From an uncultured Oceanobacter sp. (GTDB taxonomy: Bacteria; Pseudomonadota; Gammaproteobacteria; Pseudomonadales; Oceanobacteraceae): 64,000 nucleotides of DNA. Of the stretch, positions 15,534-25,315 are shown piece after piece. Position numbers and translations under genes: made by a program. How positions within the stretch are numbered: position 1 is the stretch's first letter; the number at the start of each line of letters is the position of its first letter. The notes beneath the pieces are model-generated. The model searched no databases. It was not told the origin of the DNA and saw only the letters and a program-made list of their open reading frames with translations. The DNA is taken from positions 1 to 64,000 of the forward strand of contig CAJXTI010000011.1 of the NCBI GenBank assembly GCA_913061185.1, read 5' to 3'.

Positions 15534-18500
15534 ATGCTCAAACTCTACCACTCCAATGATCTCGATGTTCTGAAAGGTATTTTGCTGTCGTTGATGCAGC
15601 AAAACCCGCCGTCGCCCTTCGAGCGGGAGGCGATTCTGGTGCAAAGTCAGGGTATGGCACATTGGCTCAAATTGAACATCGCCGAAGGTCTGGGGGTGTC
15701 AGCGCAGCTGGAGTTTCCGTTGCCGTTCAGTTTTATCTGGCAAGTGTTTAATCGGCTGCGGCCGGATCTGCCGGAACGCTCCCATTTTGACAAGCAATTG
15801 ATGGTCTGGAAACTGATGCGCTTGCTGCCGGGCCTGGTTGCTGGCGCAGATGATGACCATCCGTGCAAGGCGATTGCCCATTATCTCGATAACGATGAGC
15901 AGGGCATCAAGTGTTATCAGCTGGCACAGACGATTGCCGATGTGTTTGACCAGTATCTGGTCTATCGGCCGGATTGGTTACTGGCTTGGGAGGCCGGTGA
16001 GAATCAGATCGAAGGTGCCGATGTCAGTCGCCATCCGTGGCAACCGGTGGTTTGGCGGGCACTGGTGGCTGATAGTGAGCAACAGGGTCACAGCCTGGCT
16101 CACCGGGCGCGGTTGATGGAGCAGTTGGCTGAGCTGGTCCGCCGTTATCCCGAACGGCTGGCCGATTTGCCAAAACGGCTGTTTGTATTCGGCATTGCGG
16201 CGTTGCCAGGCAGTTACTGGCAGGTGCTGGATGCTATTTCCAGTGTGGTGGAAGTGCACTTTTTTCTGCTTAATCCGTGCCGTAACTTCTGGGGCGATAT
16301 TGTTGATGATCGACGTCGCTTACGAATTTTACAGCGCCAACCGGAAGCAGCGGCCTATCTCGATCGGGGCAATCCGCTACTGGCCAGCTGGGGTCAGTTG
16401 GGACGTGACTTTCTGACACTGGTGCATGATACCGAGCTGGCGTTGGATGTCGAAGCCTGGGTTGATACTGATCAGTCGTTAGATGAAATGAATCTGCTGC
16501 AATCCGTACAGCACGATATTCTCGAATTGCAGGATCGCCAACAGGCAGCATTTACTGCCGAGGCATTGCAGCACAGTCGTTTCAAACAGGTGGTGCTGCC
16601 GGATGACGACAGCCTCAAGCTGGTGTCGGCCCACAGCCCGCTACGTGAAGTGCAGCGATTACACGATCAGTTATTGAACTGGTTTAGTCGCCATCCAGAG
16701 TTGAACCCCCGTGATGTGGTGGTGATGGTGCCGGATATCGATGCGTACGCGCCTTATATCGATGCCGTGTTTGCCAGTGTCGATCAGTCCGTTGGTGGCA
16801 ATAGTTTGCGAATCCCCTGGGCCATTGCCGACCAGTCGATATTGATGGAAAACCCGTTAATCGAAACCTTCTTGTCGTTATTGGGGTTGGCAGAAAGTCG
16901 CCTGACCATTACTGAGGTACAAGACTGGCTGGATGTGGCGGCCATTCGTGGCCGTTTTGGTATTGCCCAGAATGAGCTGGATACCATTAAGGACTGGCTG
17001 GCGCGAGCGAATATTCGCTGGGGTCTGGATGGCGCGCAGCGTGGCCGTCTTGGCTTGCCGGTGTTTGAACAAAACAGCTGGCGCAAGGGATTACGCCAGT
17101 TATTGCTGGGCTTGATGATTCCAGAAATATTGCCCGGTAGTCAGTACACACCAGGTTGGCAAGGTGACTGGCCGATTGCGGCGGTCGAAGGCACCGGTGC
17201 AGAATTACTTGGTAAATTGCTGGGTTTTGTCGATGGTCTGGAATACTGGCAGCATACCCTTGGCCAGTTAACAGATCCGGCCGATTGGTTAACCCACTTG
17301 CCAGCGCTGCTGGATGAGTTTTTTTGTACCGATTTCAGCCGCGCCGATGGCATCAGTTTGGCGGAGCAACAGCAGCAGGCCGGTTCGCTGCAACGGGTGC
17401 GCGATGCGCTGATGTTGTGGCGGCAGGAGCTGGAACAAAGCGCGGTGGTGGCGGGTTCGTCAACCGATACGGGTACAACTGCATCACCGTCAACCCCGCC
17501 GTCAGCTGCGGACGGTGGTACAGATGGTGGTACAGATGGTGGTACAGATGGTGGTACAGATGGTGGTACAGATGGTGGTGCCAGTGCCATCACCCTGTCC
17601 GGACGAGTGGTGCGGGCCTGGTTTAATGAACAATTAGGGCAGCAAGGTGGCTGGCAGCGTTTTCTGGCCGGGCCGGTGAATTTTTGTACGCTGATGCCGA
17701 TGCGCTCGATTCCGTTCAAAGTCGTGTGCTTACTGGGGATGAACGACGTTGATTATCCCCGGCGGGTACCACCGGTCGGTTTTGATTTGCTGGCTTCCGG
17801 CCAACGCCGTCTCGGTGACCGCTCGCGCCGCGACGATGACCGTTATCTGTTTCTGGAAGCAGTGACTTCAGCGCAGCAACACTTGTACATCAGCTTTCGT
17901 GGCCATGGCGTGCGGGAGAACAACGAGCAACAGCCTTCGGTACTGGTCAGTGAACTGGTGGACTATATATGCGACAGCTTTTGCCTGTCGCAGCAGCAGT
18001 CATTACCGCATCAGCAGAGTCGCAGCGCCATGCGTCAGTGGCTGATTGAAGAAATACCGCTGCAACCTTTTGGCGCTGGCGTATATTTGCCGCTGGATGC
18101 CCATACCACCAATTCTGACTCCGCTGCCAATGTCAGCAAGTCGATGAGTGCCAATCGGATTACTGGCTACCATCCGCTGTGGGCCAAGGTGGCTGGCAGT
18201 CATCAACCGCTGTCACCATCAACCGCCGAAAGCGACTTTCTGTCCAGCATCTTGCCGCTACCCGAAGAATTGCTGCCGCTGCATGAGGGTGAGCGAGTGG
18301 CGATTGAGCTGACGGATATAGTCAGTGCGTTGAATAACAACGCGGATTTTTTTCTCAAGCGCCGCTTGCGCGCCAACCTGACGCCTTACTGGCAAGATCA
18401 CCCGGCAGAAGAACCCTTTGGACTGGATCATCTGGAGCGCTACCTTTATCGCAATGATGAGCTGGACAGCCAGTTGGGAGAGCAGACAATCATGGCGCAT

Positions 18501-19310
18501 GAACCGGAGTCAGAACCAGAGCCGCAAGCCCAAAACAGCCGCCTTGAGCGTCTGCAGGCGTTAGGCCAGTTGCCGGTGAACGCGTTGGGGCAACTGACGG
18601 CGCAAAAATTACAGGCTTCGGTGCTGCCTTTGACCGAGGCGATACGGCTTGCCCGAGAGACCGCAGCAGAGGCTGGTGCAGATACCACGGCTATTGCCAG
18701 TCGAGCACTGGTAACACCGGTTGAACTGGCTGCTGATGAGCTGGTCGGTTTGTTTGCAGCTGGTCGGCTTCCCGCCAGTTCTCCCCTGTGCTGGCAAATC
18801 GAAGGTGAGCTGGGCCATTGTGTCGGGTCGACGTTGATCCGTTACCGGCCCGGTGGTATTCGCGGCAGACAGCTATTGGCAGCCTGGCTGGAGCTGGTAT
18901 TGGCGCGACGGGTTCATGGCGACGCCATTACCCATACGTTGGTGTTGGGCCTGGACAGTAAAAAGAAGGTCGAGAGACACCAATTGACGGCGCCGTCACA
19001 ACAACAGGCCGGGGAAATTCTGGCGGCCTGCGTGGCATTTTATTTACGTGGCTGGTGCCAGCCTCAGCCATTGTTGCCGGATTTGCTCTGGCAATTGGTT
19101 CAGGCCGAAGAGGATGAGCAAGCGGATGTGGTGGCTAAAGCCGCCGAACAGGTATTCGGTGAATTGGCGTCGGTGGCTATGCTGCGGTGTTTCCCGCCGC
19201 TGGCTGATCAGCTGGAACAGCCAGTGCAACGAGCTGAGTGGCTGGCACGATTTGACTGGCTGGTGAAACCGCTGGTCGCACATTACCGTCGGCTGGAGGA
19301 TGAGCAATGA
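15534..19310 (+). CDS. recC: exodeoxyribonuclease V subunit gamma RecC
   Basis: RecC (1258 residues) is the scaffold and Chi-recognition subunit of the RecBCD helicase-nuclease, which processes double-strand breaks for RecA. The N-terminus (MLKLYHSNDLDVLKGILLSL, then QGMAHWLKLNIAEGLGVSAQ and the phenylalanine-rich FPLPFSFIWQVFNRLRP) is typical. It belongs to the inactive helicase-like superfamily, so no Walker motif is expected. About residues 661-680 carry a Gly-Gly-Thr-Asp repeat encoded by a 12-bp minisatellite, inserted in a Ser/Thr/Pro-rich loop. The recB start overlaps its stop (ATGA), indicating translational coupling. Confidence 0.95.
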   Translation: MLKLYHSNDLDVLKGILLSLMQQNPPSPFEREAILVQSQGMAHWLKLNIAEGLGVSAQLEFPLPFSFIWQVFNRLRPDLPERSHFDKQLMVWKLMRLLPGLVAGADDDHPCKAIAHYLDNDEQGIKCYQLAQTIADVFDQYLVYRPDWLLAWEAGENQIEGADVSRHPWQPVVWRALVADSEQQGHSLAHRARLMEQLAELVRRYPERLADLPKRLFVFGIAALPGSYWQVLDAISSVVEVHFFLLNPCRNFWGDIVDDRRRLRILQRQPEAAAYLDRGNPLLASWGQLGRDFLTLVHDTELALDVEAWVDTDQSLDEMNLLQSVQHDILELQDRQQAAFTAEALQHSRFKQVVLPDDDSLKLVSAHSPLREVQRLHDQLLNWFSRHPELNPRDVVVMVPDIDAYAPYIDAVFASVDQSVGGNSLRIPWAIADQSILMENPLIETFLSLLGLAESRLTITEVQDWLDVAAIRGRFGIAQNELDTIKDWLARANIRWGLDGAQRGRLGLPVFEQNSWRKGLRQLLLGLMIPEILPGSQYTPGWQGDWPIAAVEGTGAELLGKLLGFVDGLEYWQHTLGQLTDPADWLTHLPALLDEFFCTDFSRADGISLAEQQQQAGSLQRVRDALMLWRQELEQSAVVAGSSTDTGTTASPSTPPSAADGGTDGGTDGGTDGGTDGGTDGGASAITLSGRVVRAWFNEQLGQQGGWQRFLAGPVNFCTLMPMRSIPFKVVCLLGMNDVDYPRRVPPVGFDLLASGQRRLGDRSRRDDDRYLFLEAVTSAQQHLYISFRGHGVRENNEQQPSVLVSELVDYICDSFCLSQQQSLPHQQSRSAMRQWLIEEIPLQPFGAGVYLPLDAHTTNSDSAANVSKSMSANRITGYHPLWAKVAGSHQPLSPSTAESDFLSSILPLPEELLPLHEGERVAIELTDIVSALNNNADFFLKRRLRANLTPYWQDHPAEEPFGLDHLERYLYRNDELDSQLGEQTIMAHEPESEPEPQAQNSRLERLQALGQLPVNALGQLTAQKLQASVLPLTEAIRLARETAAEAGADTTAIASRALVTPVELAADELVGLFAAGRLPASSPLCWQIEGELGHCVGSTLIRYRPGGIRGRQLLAAWLELVLARRVHGDAITHTLVLGLDSKKKVERHQLTAPSQQQAGEILAACVAFYLRGWCQPQPLLPDLLWQLVQAEEDEQADVVAKAAEQVFGELASVAMLRCFPPLADQLEQPVQRAEWLARFDWLVKPLVAHYRRLEDEQ
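17514..17573 (+). repeat. 12-bp minisatellite inside recC
   Basis: Five identical tandem copies of GGTGGTACAGAT, followed by a partial sixth unit (GGTGGT, 17574-17579). Because the unit is a multiple of three, copy-number change keeps the frame and adds or removes four residues (Gly-Gly-Thr-Asp). Confidence 0.97.
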
Positions 19311-22300
19311 CCAATACGCCCGCCAACACCGTAGCCACCGTCAGCCCGGATACGGCCACGGTGAATCCGCTGGATATATCCACCTTTCCGTTACTGGGCC
19401 AGTCGTTGATCGAAGCCAGTGCTGGCACCGGTAAAACCTACACCATCGCCAGTCTCTACAGTCGCTTGCTGATTGGGCATCACACGGGTCTGGCGCAATT
19501 GAGCTGTGACCAGGTGTTGGTGGTGACCTTTACCAATGCCGCCACCGAAGAGTTGCGTGGCCGTATTCGTGAGCGTATCCGTCATAATTTTGAAGATGTC
19601 GTGCGCATGCGTGGTGGCCAGCCCGTTGATGATGATTTATTTGGCCAGTGGGTTGCGCAACTGGGGCTGGATGATGCCGGCTTGCAAACGCTGGCGACCT
19701 GGTTGCAGGCCAATCTGGCACGCATGGACGATGCCAGTATTTTTACCATTCATGGGTTTTGCCAGCGCATGCTGAAGCAGTTTGCCTTTGATACCGGGGT
19801 GATGTTCAGTGCCGAGCTGGTGCTGGATGCTGATCAGTATTTGCGCCAGGCCTGCGAGGATGTCTGGCGTAATGGCTTGTATCACCAGCAGGTATTGGCA
19901 ACGGAATGGCTGTCGGCGGTGTTTCCGACACCGGCCGAACTGATGTTGACTGTGCGCAACTGGTTTGCCCGGCCAGACGCCTGTTTTATTCCTTCACCCG
20001 CGCCGGGCCAGGTGTTATTGCCGCAGCACTGGCACGATGCAGAACGCTGTTTTGAGCAGGTGGGCAAGCTTTGGCAGCAATTGGGTGATCAGCAGATTCT
20101 GGAGCTGCTGCAGGCTGGGGATCTTAATGGCAACTCCTATCGCAAGGCTTCGGTGCCAGGCTGGATACGGGAAATCGGTTTGTACTTCAGCGCTCCCTTT
20201 TCGTTCAATGTGCCAGACAAACTCGGCCATTTTGGCAGCGGGATGTTGCGTGAGAAAACCAAAAAGAACGGCGTAACGCCGCAACACGCGCTGTTCGAGC
20301 AGATACAAGCACTGGTAGAAACGCTGCAACCCTACCTTTCCCAGCTGCAACAGCTGCGCTCGATGTTACCCGTTGTCTGGTTTGGTGAGGTTCGGGAGCG
20401 TTATATCGCGTTGCTGGAGCAGGCTGGCGCGATGTCTCCGGATGACTTGTTGCGGTTACTGGATACGGCGCTGAGTGGGCCGATGGGGCAACCGTTGGCA
20501 GAGCAGATTCGCAGCCTGTATCCCGTTGCCCTGATTGATGAATTTCAAGATACTGACCCGCTGCAATACCGGATTTTTGCCACTATTTATCCTGCTCATT
20601 ATCCCGCTGGTGCGTCCACTTTGAAGGCTGATCCGGCTGCCACTCAGGGCCACGTTGACGAAGATCAGGGCGGCAACAATAAGCATGCCTCGGCTGCGCT
20701 GCCTGCCTGGGGTCTGACCGCCATTGGCGACCCGAAGCAGGCCATTTATGCCTTTCGGGGAGCGGATATTTTTACCTATATCGAAGCCCGCAGGGCGATG
20801 AAACCGGAACGTATCTTTACGCTGGATACCAACTGGCGCAGTCATAGCGATCTGGTTGCTGGAGTTAACGATCTGTTTGCCGAGCATCCGGCGCCATTTG
20901 TCTTCGACGACGATATTCCGTTTCATCGAGTCAAGGCCGCAGGCAAGGAAGATCAGCAGCCGTTGCGGCTGACTTTGGCCGGGGACACAGTGCCAGCGCA
21001 ACCACTGCAACTCTGGTTTGATGAGGTGGAAGAAAACCGCGATCAGGGTGTCTGGCGTTGTGCGCAGCAGTGTGCCAGCAGTATTCGGGCATTATTGACC
21101 GGTACCGGCCAGCTGGGCGATCAGCCGGTACTGGCGCGGGATATGGCGGTGCTGGTACGCAGTCACAAACAGGCCCAGATCATGAAAAAGGCCCTGTCGC
21201 GAGCCGGTGTCGGAGCGGTGTTCCTGTCGCGGCATTCGGTCTTTCGCAGCCTGGAAGCGGCGGAGCTGCTGAGCTGGCTGGCCGCGATCGCCGAACCGGC
21301 GAACGAGCGGGCGGTGCGTAATGCGCTGGCGACGTCGCTGCAAGGCTACCGCAGTGAGCAGCTGCACCAGTTGTTAGTAGAGGAAGCCGCCTGGGAACAA
21401 CAACTGGCCCAGGTTCAGGGTTACCACGATTGCTGGTTACGCAATGGCATTATGGCCAGCCTGATGCGCTGGCTTAACGATAACGACCGGGCGGTGCGGT
21501 TACGTCAGCTCGTTGATGGTGAACGCATACTGACCAATCTGTTGCATCTTGGTGAACTGTTGCAGCAGGCCAGTCGCCGTTTGCGTGGGCATCAGGCGTT
21601 ACTGCGCTGGTTTACCGAACAAGTGCTGGACGAAGCCAGCAGTGGTGATGAAGCCCAGTTGCGGCTGGAAACCGACGCCAATCTGGTGTCGATTGTCACC
21701 ATTCACAAATCCAAGGGGCTGGAATATCCGCTGGTCTTTCTGCCTTTTCTCTGGAGCGACAGTTACGCTCTGAATCCCAGATCCCGGTCGGTGCAGTACT
21801 TCGACGAGCAACAGGGCGTGGTGGTGAATCTGGATCCGGATAAAAACGCCAGAGAGATGGCCACCCGCGACAGTAAGGCAGAAATGATGCGGTTGTTATA
21901 CGTGGCGCTGACTCGACCAGTGCAGGGCTGTTTTATCTGGTTGTCGGCGGCGATGAGTAAGAAAACCCGGTTGCTGGATACCTCGGCACTGGGAGAGCTG
22001 CTGCAAACGACCGGGACGGCGAATCAGCAACTGGGTCAGCACCTTGGTGACAGGATTCAGATGAGCCAGTGGCCGGGCTGGCCTGACGGTGATCGGCCAC
22101 TGTTGCCTGCCGCGACTCATGTGCCGCAGGCGCTGGACTTTTCCCGCCGACTGAACCAGTGGTGGCGCGTCAGCAGTTTTACGGCGCTGAGTTATCACGC
22201 CGCTGGGCCGAGTGAAGCCGGCTATTCCAGTGCTGCCGAGGCAGACGCTGGCAACCCGGTGGGGTTTGCGGAAGCTGATAATTTGCGCCTCGATGAAGCC

Positions 22301-23239
22301 AACCGCAATCCGTCCAGCAGCGCTACTAACGTTAATCCGTCGTCAGCACCGGTCTTGTTTGATACGGCTTTTGCCGAATCGGTGGCGATCAGCTTTCCCC
22401 GCGGTGCCCAGGCCGGTACGTGTTTGCACAGCGTGCTGGAGCAATGGGATTTTCATACCCGAGAGACGCTGACCGATACCATTTTACCCGCTGAGCTGAG
22501 TCGTTTTGGCTTGTTACCAGACGCCACCGATGGTCAGAACCAGGCTCAGCAGCCGTTGTCTGGCCGCCTGGCCGACTGGCTGATTGGCGTGGTGAATACA
22601 CCATTAGATGCAGTGTCGGGATTGTCGCTGGCAGCGCTGGAGTCACAGCAACGGCTGGACGAAATGGAATTCTGCTTGCCGATTGGCGAGTTGCGGTCGG
22701 AGCAGCTCAACAGCCTGTTAATTGAATCCGACCGCGACGTCGAAGGTATCTGGCGTCCACGGCTGGAGTTCAGCCCGGTGACGGGCTATCTGAAAGGCTT
22801 TATCGACCTGATGTTCTGTTTCCAGGGGCGTTATTACCTGGTGGATTACAAATCGAATTATCTTGGCGACCAGCCCCAACACTACACTGGAGCCGCGCTG
22901 CAGCAGAGCATGGTGGAGCATCATTATGATTTGCAGGCCTGGATTTATACCCTGGCACTGGATCAGTTTTTGCGTCAGCGGCTACCGGACTATGCGCCAC
23001 AGCGTCACCTCGGTGGCGTGTATTACCTGTTTTTGCGGGGCATGGGCCCCAAGACGGTTGCTGGTGCTGGTCATCCATCTGACCCGTGTCCCGGCGTTTA
23101 TTTTCGCGCCATCGATCCGCAAGCACTGCAACGCTGGCAGCAGCGGCTGCTGCGTCAGACCGGGGTGGCAGAGGTTCAGGAGCGCCAGCTGTCGACACCA
23201 CTTCCGCAACAACAGATTCAGGGAGAACTGGATTTATGA
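19307..23239 (+). CDS. recB: exodeoxyribonuclease V subunit beta RecB
   Basis: RecB (1310 residues) provides the 3'-5' helicase and the nuclease of RecBCD. The UvrD-like helicase Walker A is EASAGTGKT at about residues 36-44. Further helicase motifs include LIDEFQDTDPLQYRIF, GLTAIGDPKQAIYAFRGADI and VSIVTIHKSKGLEYPLVFLP. The C-terminal nuclease domain has YLVDYKSNYLG near residue 1180. It is about 130 residues longer than the E. coli protein; low-complexity linkers are visible before the motif with GDPKQAIY and near residues 965-1025. ATGA overlaps link it to recC upstream and recD downstream. Confidence 0.95.
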   Translation: MTNTPANTVATVSPDTATVNPLDISTFPLLGQSLIEASAGTGKTYTIASLYSRLLIGHHTGLAQLSCDQVLVVTFTNAATEELRGRIRERIRHNFEDVVRMRGGQPVDDDLFGQWVAQLGLDDAGLQTLATWLQANLARMDDASIFTIHGFCQRMLKQFAFDTGVMFSAELVLDADQYLRQACEDVWRNGLYHQQVLATEWLSAVFPTPAELMLTVRNWFARPDACFIPSPAPGQVLLPQHWHDAERCFEQVGKLWQQLGDQQILELLQAGDLNGNSYRKASVPGWIREIGLYFSAPFSFNVPDKLGHFGSGMLREKTKKNGVTPQHALFEQIQALVETLQPYLSQLQQLRSMLPVVWFGEVRERYIALLEQAGAMSPDDLLRLLDTALSGPMGQPLAEQIRSLYPVALIDEFQDTDPLQYRIFATIYPAHYPAGASTLKADPAATQGHVDEDQGGNNKHASAALPAWGLTAIGDPKQAIYAFRGADIFTYIEARRAMKPERIFTLDTNWRSHSDLVAGVNDLFAEHPAPFVFDDDIPFHRVKAAGKEDQQPLRLTLAGDTVPAQPLQLWFDEVEENRDQGVWRCAQQCASSIRALLTGTGQLGDQPVLARDMAVLVRSHKQAQIMKKALSRAGVGAVFLSRHSVFRSLEAAELLSWLAAIAEPANERAVRNALATSLQGYRSEQLHQLLVEEAAWEQQLAQVQGYHDCWLRNGIMASLMRWLNDNDRAVRLRQLVDGERILTNLLHLGELLQQASRRLRGHQALLRWFTEQVLDEASSGDEAQLRLETDANLVSIVTIHKSKGLEYPLVFLPFLWSDSYALNPRSRSVQYFDEQQGVVVNLDPDKNAREMATRDSKAEMMRLLYVALTRPVQGCFIWLSAAMSKKTRLLDTSALGELLQTTGTANQQLGQHLGDRIQMSQWPGWPDGDRPLLPAATHVPQALDFSRRLNQWWRVSSFTALSYHAAGPSEAGYSSAAEADAGNPVGFAEADNLRLDEANRNPSSSATNVNPSSAPVLFDTAFAESVAISFPRGAQAGTCLHSVLEQWDFHTRETLTDTILPAELSRFGLLPDATDGQNQAQQPLSGRLADWLIGVVNTPLDAVSGLSLAALESQQRLDEMEFCLPIGELRSEQLNSLLIESDRDVEGIWRPRLEFSPVTGYLKGFIDLMFCFQGRYYLVDYKSNYLGDQPQHYTGAALQQSMVEHHYDLQAWIYTLALDQFLRQRLPDYAPQRHLGGVYYLFLRGMGPKTVAGAGHPSDPCPGVYFRAIDPQALQRWQQRLLRQTGVAEVQERQLSTPLPQQQIQGELDL

Positions 23240-25209
23240 TCACTGTTATCCATGAGTCTGCGTCTGGGCGTCGGCTGGTACCGGTGCTGGCACCATTAAC
23301 AGCGCGGACATCCTTGTCACCGCTACTGGTGCGGTTAAGGGATTCCGGGCGACTGCGGGAGATTGATCAGCAACTCAGTCGGCAACTGCTGGAGTACGAA
23401 GGACAGTGCCCGCCGGAGCAGGCGCAGGCCTTGTATCTGGCTGCAGCGTTGGTGTCGGTGGTACTGGGCCGGGGACAAGTGTGTTTGCCACTGGATCACG
23501 CGCCGCTGCCGGAACTGGCGGCCAGCTGGCCAGTTATCGAACATTGGCGCGACTGGCTACGTTCTTGTCAGGGTTGCTGGTGGTGTCCGTGTGACGACGA
23601 GATGTTGGTGGCCGATGCTTATCAGGGTCAGCCTCTGGTGCTGGAGCAGCGACAGGTGGCGGGTAAACCGGTATTACGTGTCTACCTGGCGCGGTATTTT
23701 TTCTATCAAAGTGGCTTGGAGCAGCAAATCAAGGGGCGTCTGGATCTGTCAGCGGAGCAGAGTGTGCAGCAGCCTGATTTACGGCAAGCATTGACGACGC
23801 TGTTCCCGCGTCAGCTTGATGGCCAGCACGACTGGCAGGCAATGGCGGCGACAACCGCCTGCTTGCAACATTTCAGTGTGATCACCGGCGGCCCGGGTAC
23901 TGGCAAAACGACCACGGTTACGCGTTTGCTGAGTGCCTTGCTGACGCTGCAGCCATCATTACGCATTGCATTGGCCGCACCTACGGGTAAGGCCGCAGCG
24001 CGTATGACCGAGTCCATTCGGGCGGCCAAATTACGGGGTGGTATTGCCATGGCAGAACGTATTCCGGACGTCAGCTTTACCTTGCATCGGTTACTGGGCT
24101 GGCACCCCGGTGGCTTCCGTTTTGGCCCACAACGGCATTTGCCGTATGACTGTGTGGTGGTGGATGAATCGTCGATGATCGATCTGGCGATGATGTATCA
24201 ACTGATGAGTGCGCTGGCTCCGACGGCACGGCTGGTGTTACTGGGCGACAAGGATCAGCTGGCGTCGGTGGAAGCGGGCAGTGTACTGGCTGATCTGTGT
24301 GATGCCGGTGCTGTCCACTGGCCAGATACCGACTTTGGCCAGCAGGTTGAATCCCTGTGTGGTTATAACCCGGCGCTTGGTCGGCCCGACTCCGTGGCAG
24401 ATGACACTCACCACCCAATGGTTAACGCCGTGGTGCAACTGCAGATATCCCATCGTTTTGATGCCAACAGCGGCATTGGTCAGTTAGCGGCGGCGACCAA
24501 CTGCGGTGATGTCACTGCGGCGTTGAATATGTTTCCCCGCTACGACGACATTGAGTTACTGCTGCATCCGCTCGACACCAGCGAGCCGGTTGGCGGCAGC
24601 CAGCCATGGCAGGATGTGCTGATTGAGGGTTATCGCCACTATTGTGAAGCGGTCGCGGCAGCGGACAGCCAGCGTATGCTGGCGGCGTTTAATGATTTTC
24701 AGGTGCTGGTGGCGACTCGGCAGGGGCCGTTTGGTGTTGAGGTAATCAATGCCCGCATCGAAGAATTGCTGACCCGTGCCGGTCTGCTCAAGCGTACGTT
24801 CGATAGCCTGTGGTACTCTGGCAGGCCGGTGCTGGTTACCCGTAATGATTATGATCTCGGTCTGTTTAACGGCGATATCGGCGTGACGGTGGCAGATGCC
24901 AGTGGTGCTCTGCGGGTGGTGTTTCAGACCGCTGATGGTGGTGTCCGGCAGCTGTTGCCCAGTCGTTTGCCCAGTCATGAAACTTCTTTCGCCATGACAG
25001 TCCATAAAAGCCAGGGTTCAGAGTTTCGTGCTGTGCAACTGCTGTTACCTCCGGTCTGGCAGGCGGTGATCACGCGGGAACTGGTATACACCGCCATTAC
25101 CCGTGCACGTGAGCACTTTGTCTTGCTGACCAGTCAGAGTTGTTGGCAGCAGGGACTGGCCAGTCGGGTCGAAAGGGCCAGTGGTTTACGCGATGCTTTA
25201 TGGGGATAG
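23236..25209 (+). CDS. recD: exodeoxyribonuclease V subunit alpha RecD
   Basis: RecD (657 residues) is the 5'-3' superfamily 1B helicase of RecBCD. Walker A GGPGTGKTTT lies near residues 218-227. Walker B is in VVVDESSMIDLAMM, a DKDQLASVEAGSVL motif follows, and the C-terminal motif includes FAMTVHKSQGSEF and ELVYTAITRAREHF. An open frame extends upstream to 23086, but the ATG at 23236 overlaps the recB stop (ATGA), the same coupling seen between recC and recB, so it is chosen as the start. All three subunits form one operon with no gene inserted. Confidence 0.95.
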   Translation: MITVIHESASGRRLVPVLAPLTARTSLSPLLVRLRDSGRLREIDQQLSRQLLEYEGQCPPEQAQALYLAAALVSVVLGRGQVCLPLDHAPLPELAASWPVIEHWRDWLRSCQGCWWCPCDDEMLVADAYQGQPLVLEQRQVAGKPVLRVYLARYFFYQSGLEQQIKGRLDLSAEQSVQQPDLRQALTTLFPRQLDGQHDWQAMAATTACLQHFSVITGGPGTGKTTTVTRLLSALLTLQPSLRIALAAPTGKAAARMTESIRAAKLRGGIAMAERIPDVSFTLHRLLGWHPGGFRFGPQRHLPYDCVVVDESSMIDLAMMYQLMSALAPTARLVLLGDKDQLASVEAGSVLADLCDAGAVHWPDTDFGQQVESLCGYNPALGRPDSVADDTHHPMVNAVVQLQISHRFDANSGIGQLAAATNCGDVTAALNMFPRYDDIELLLHPLDTSEPVGGSQPWQDVLIEGYRHYCEAVAAADSQRMLAAFNDFQVLVATRQGPFGVEVINARIEELLTRAGLLKRTFDSLWYSGRPVLVTRNDYDLGLFNGDIGVTVADASGALRVVFQTADGGVRQLLPSRLPSHETSFAMTVHKSQGSEFRAVQLLLPPVWQAVITRELVYTAITRAREHFVLLTSQSCWQQGLASRVERASGLRDALWG

Positions 25210-25251
25210 TGACAGGCCAGGTGGTCAGCGGCTGCGCACCAACGTAACAAT

Positions 25252-25292
25252 GTATGCAACTTAGTATGTAACGTATTTTTGTATGCAACTTA
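25252..25292 (+). repeat. three 12-bp direct repeats upstream of the DUF748 gene
   Basis: GTATGCAACTTA occurs at 25252-25263 and again at 25281-25292. A close variant, GTATGTAACGTA (25264-25275), abuts the first copy. The array ends 24 bp before the chosen ATG of the DUF748 gene. It may be a regulator-binding array or overlap the promoter. Confidence 0.8.
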
Positions 25293-25315
25293 TTTTTGCA
25301 CTATCAGGAGACAGC

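Noticed and set aside
17141..17719. 192-codon minus-strand frame with PPSVPPSV repeats
   Set aside because: It is the antisense reading of the recC minisatellite, not a separate gene.
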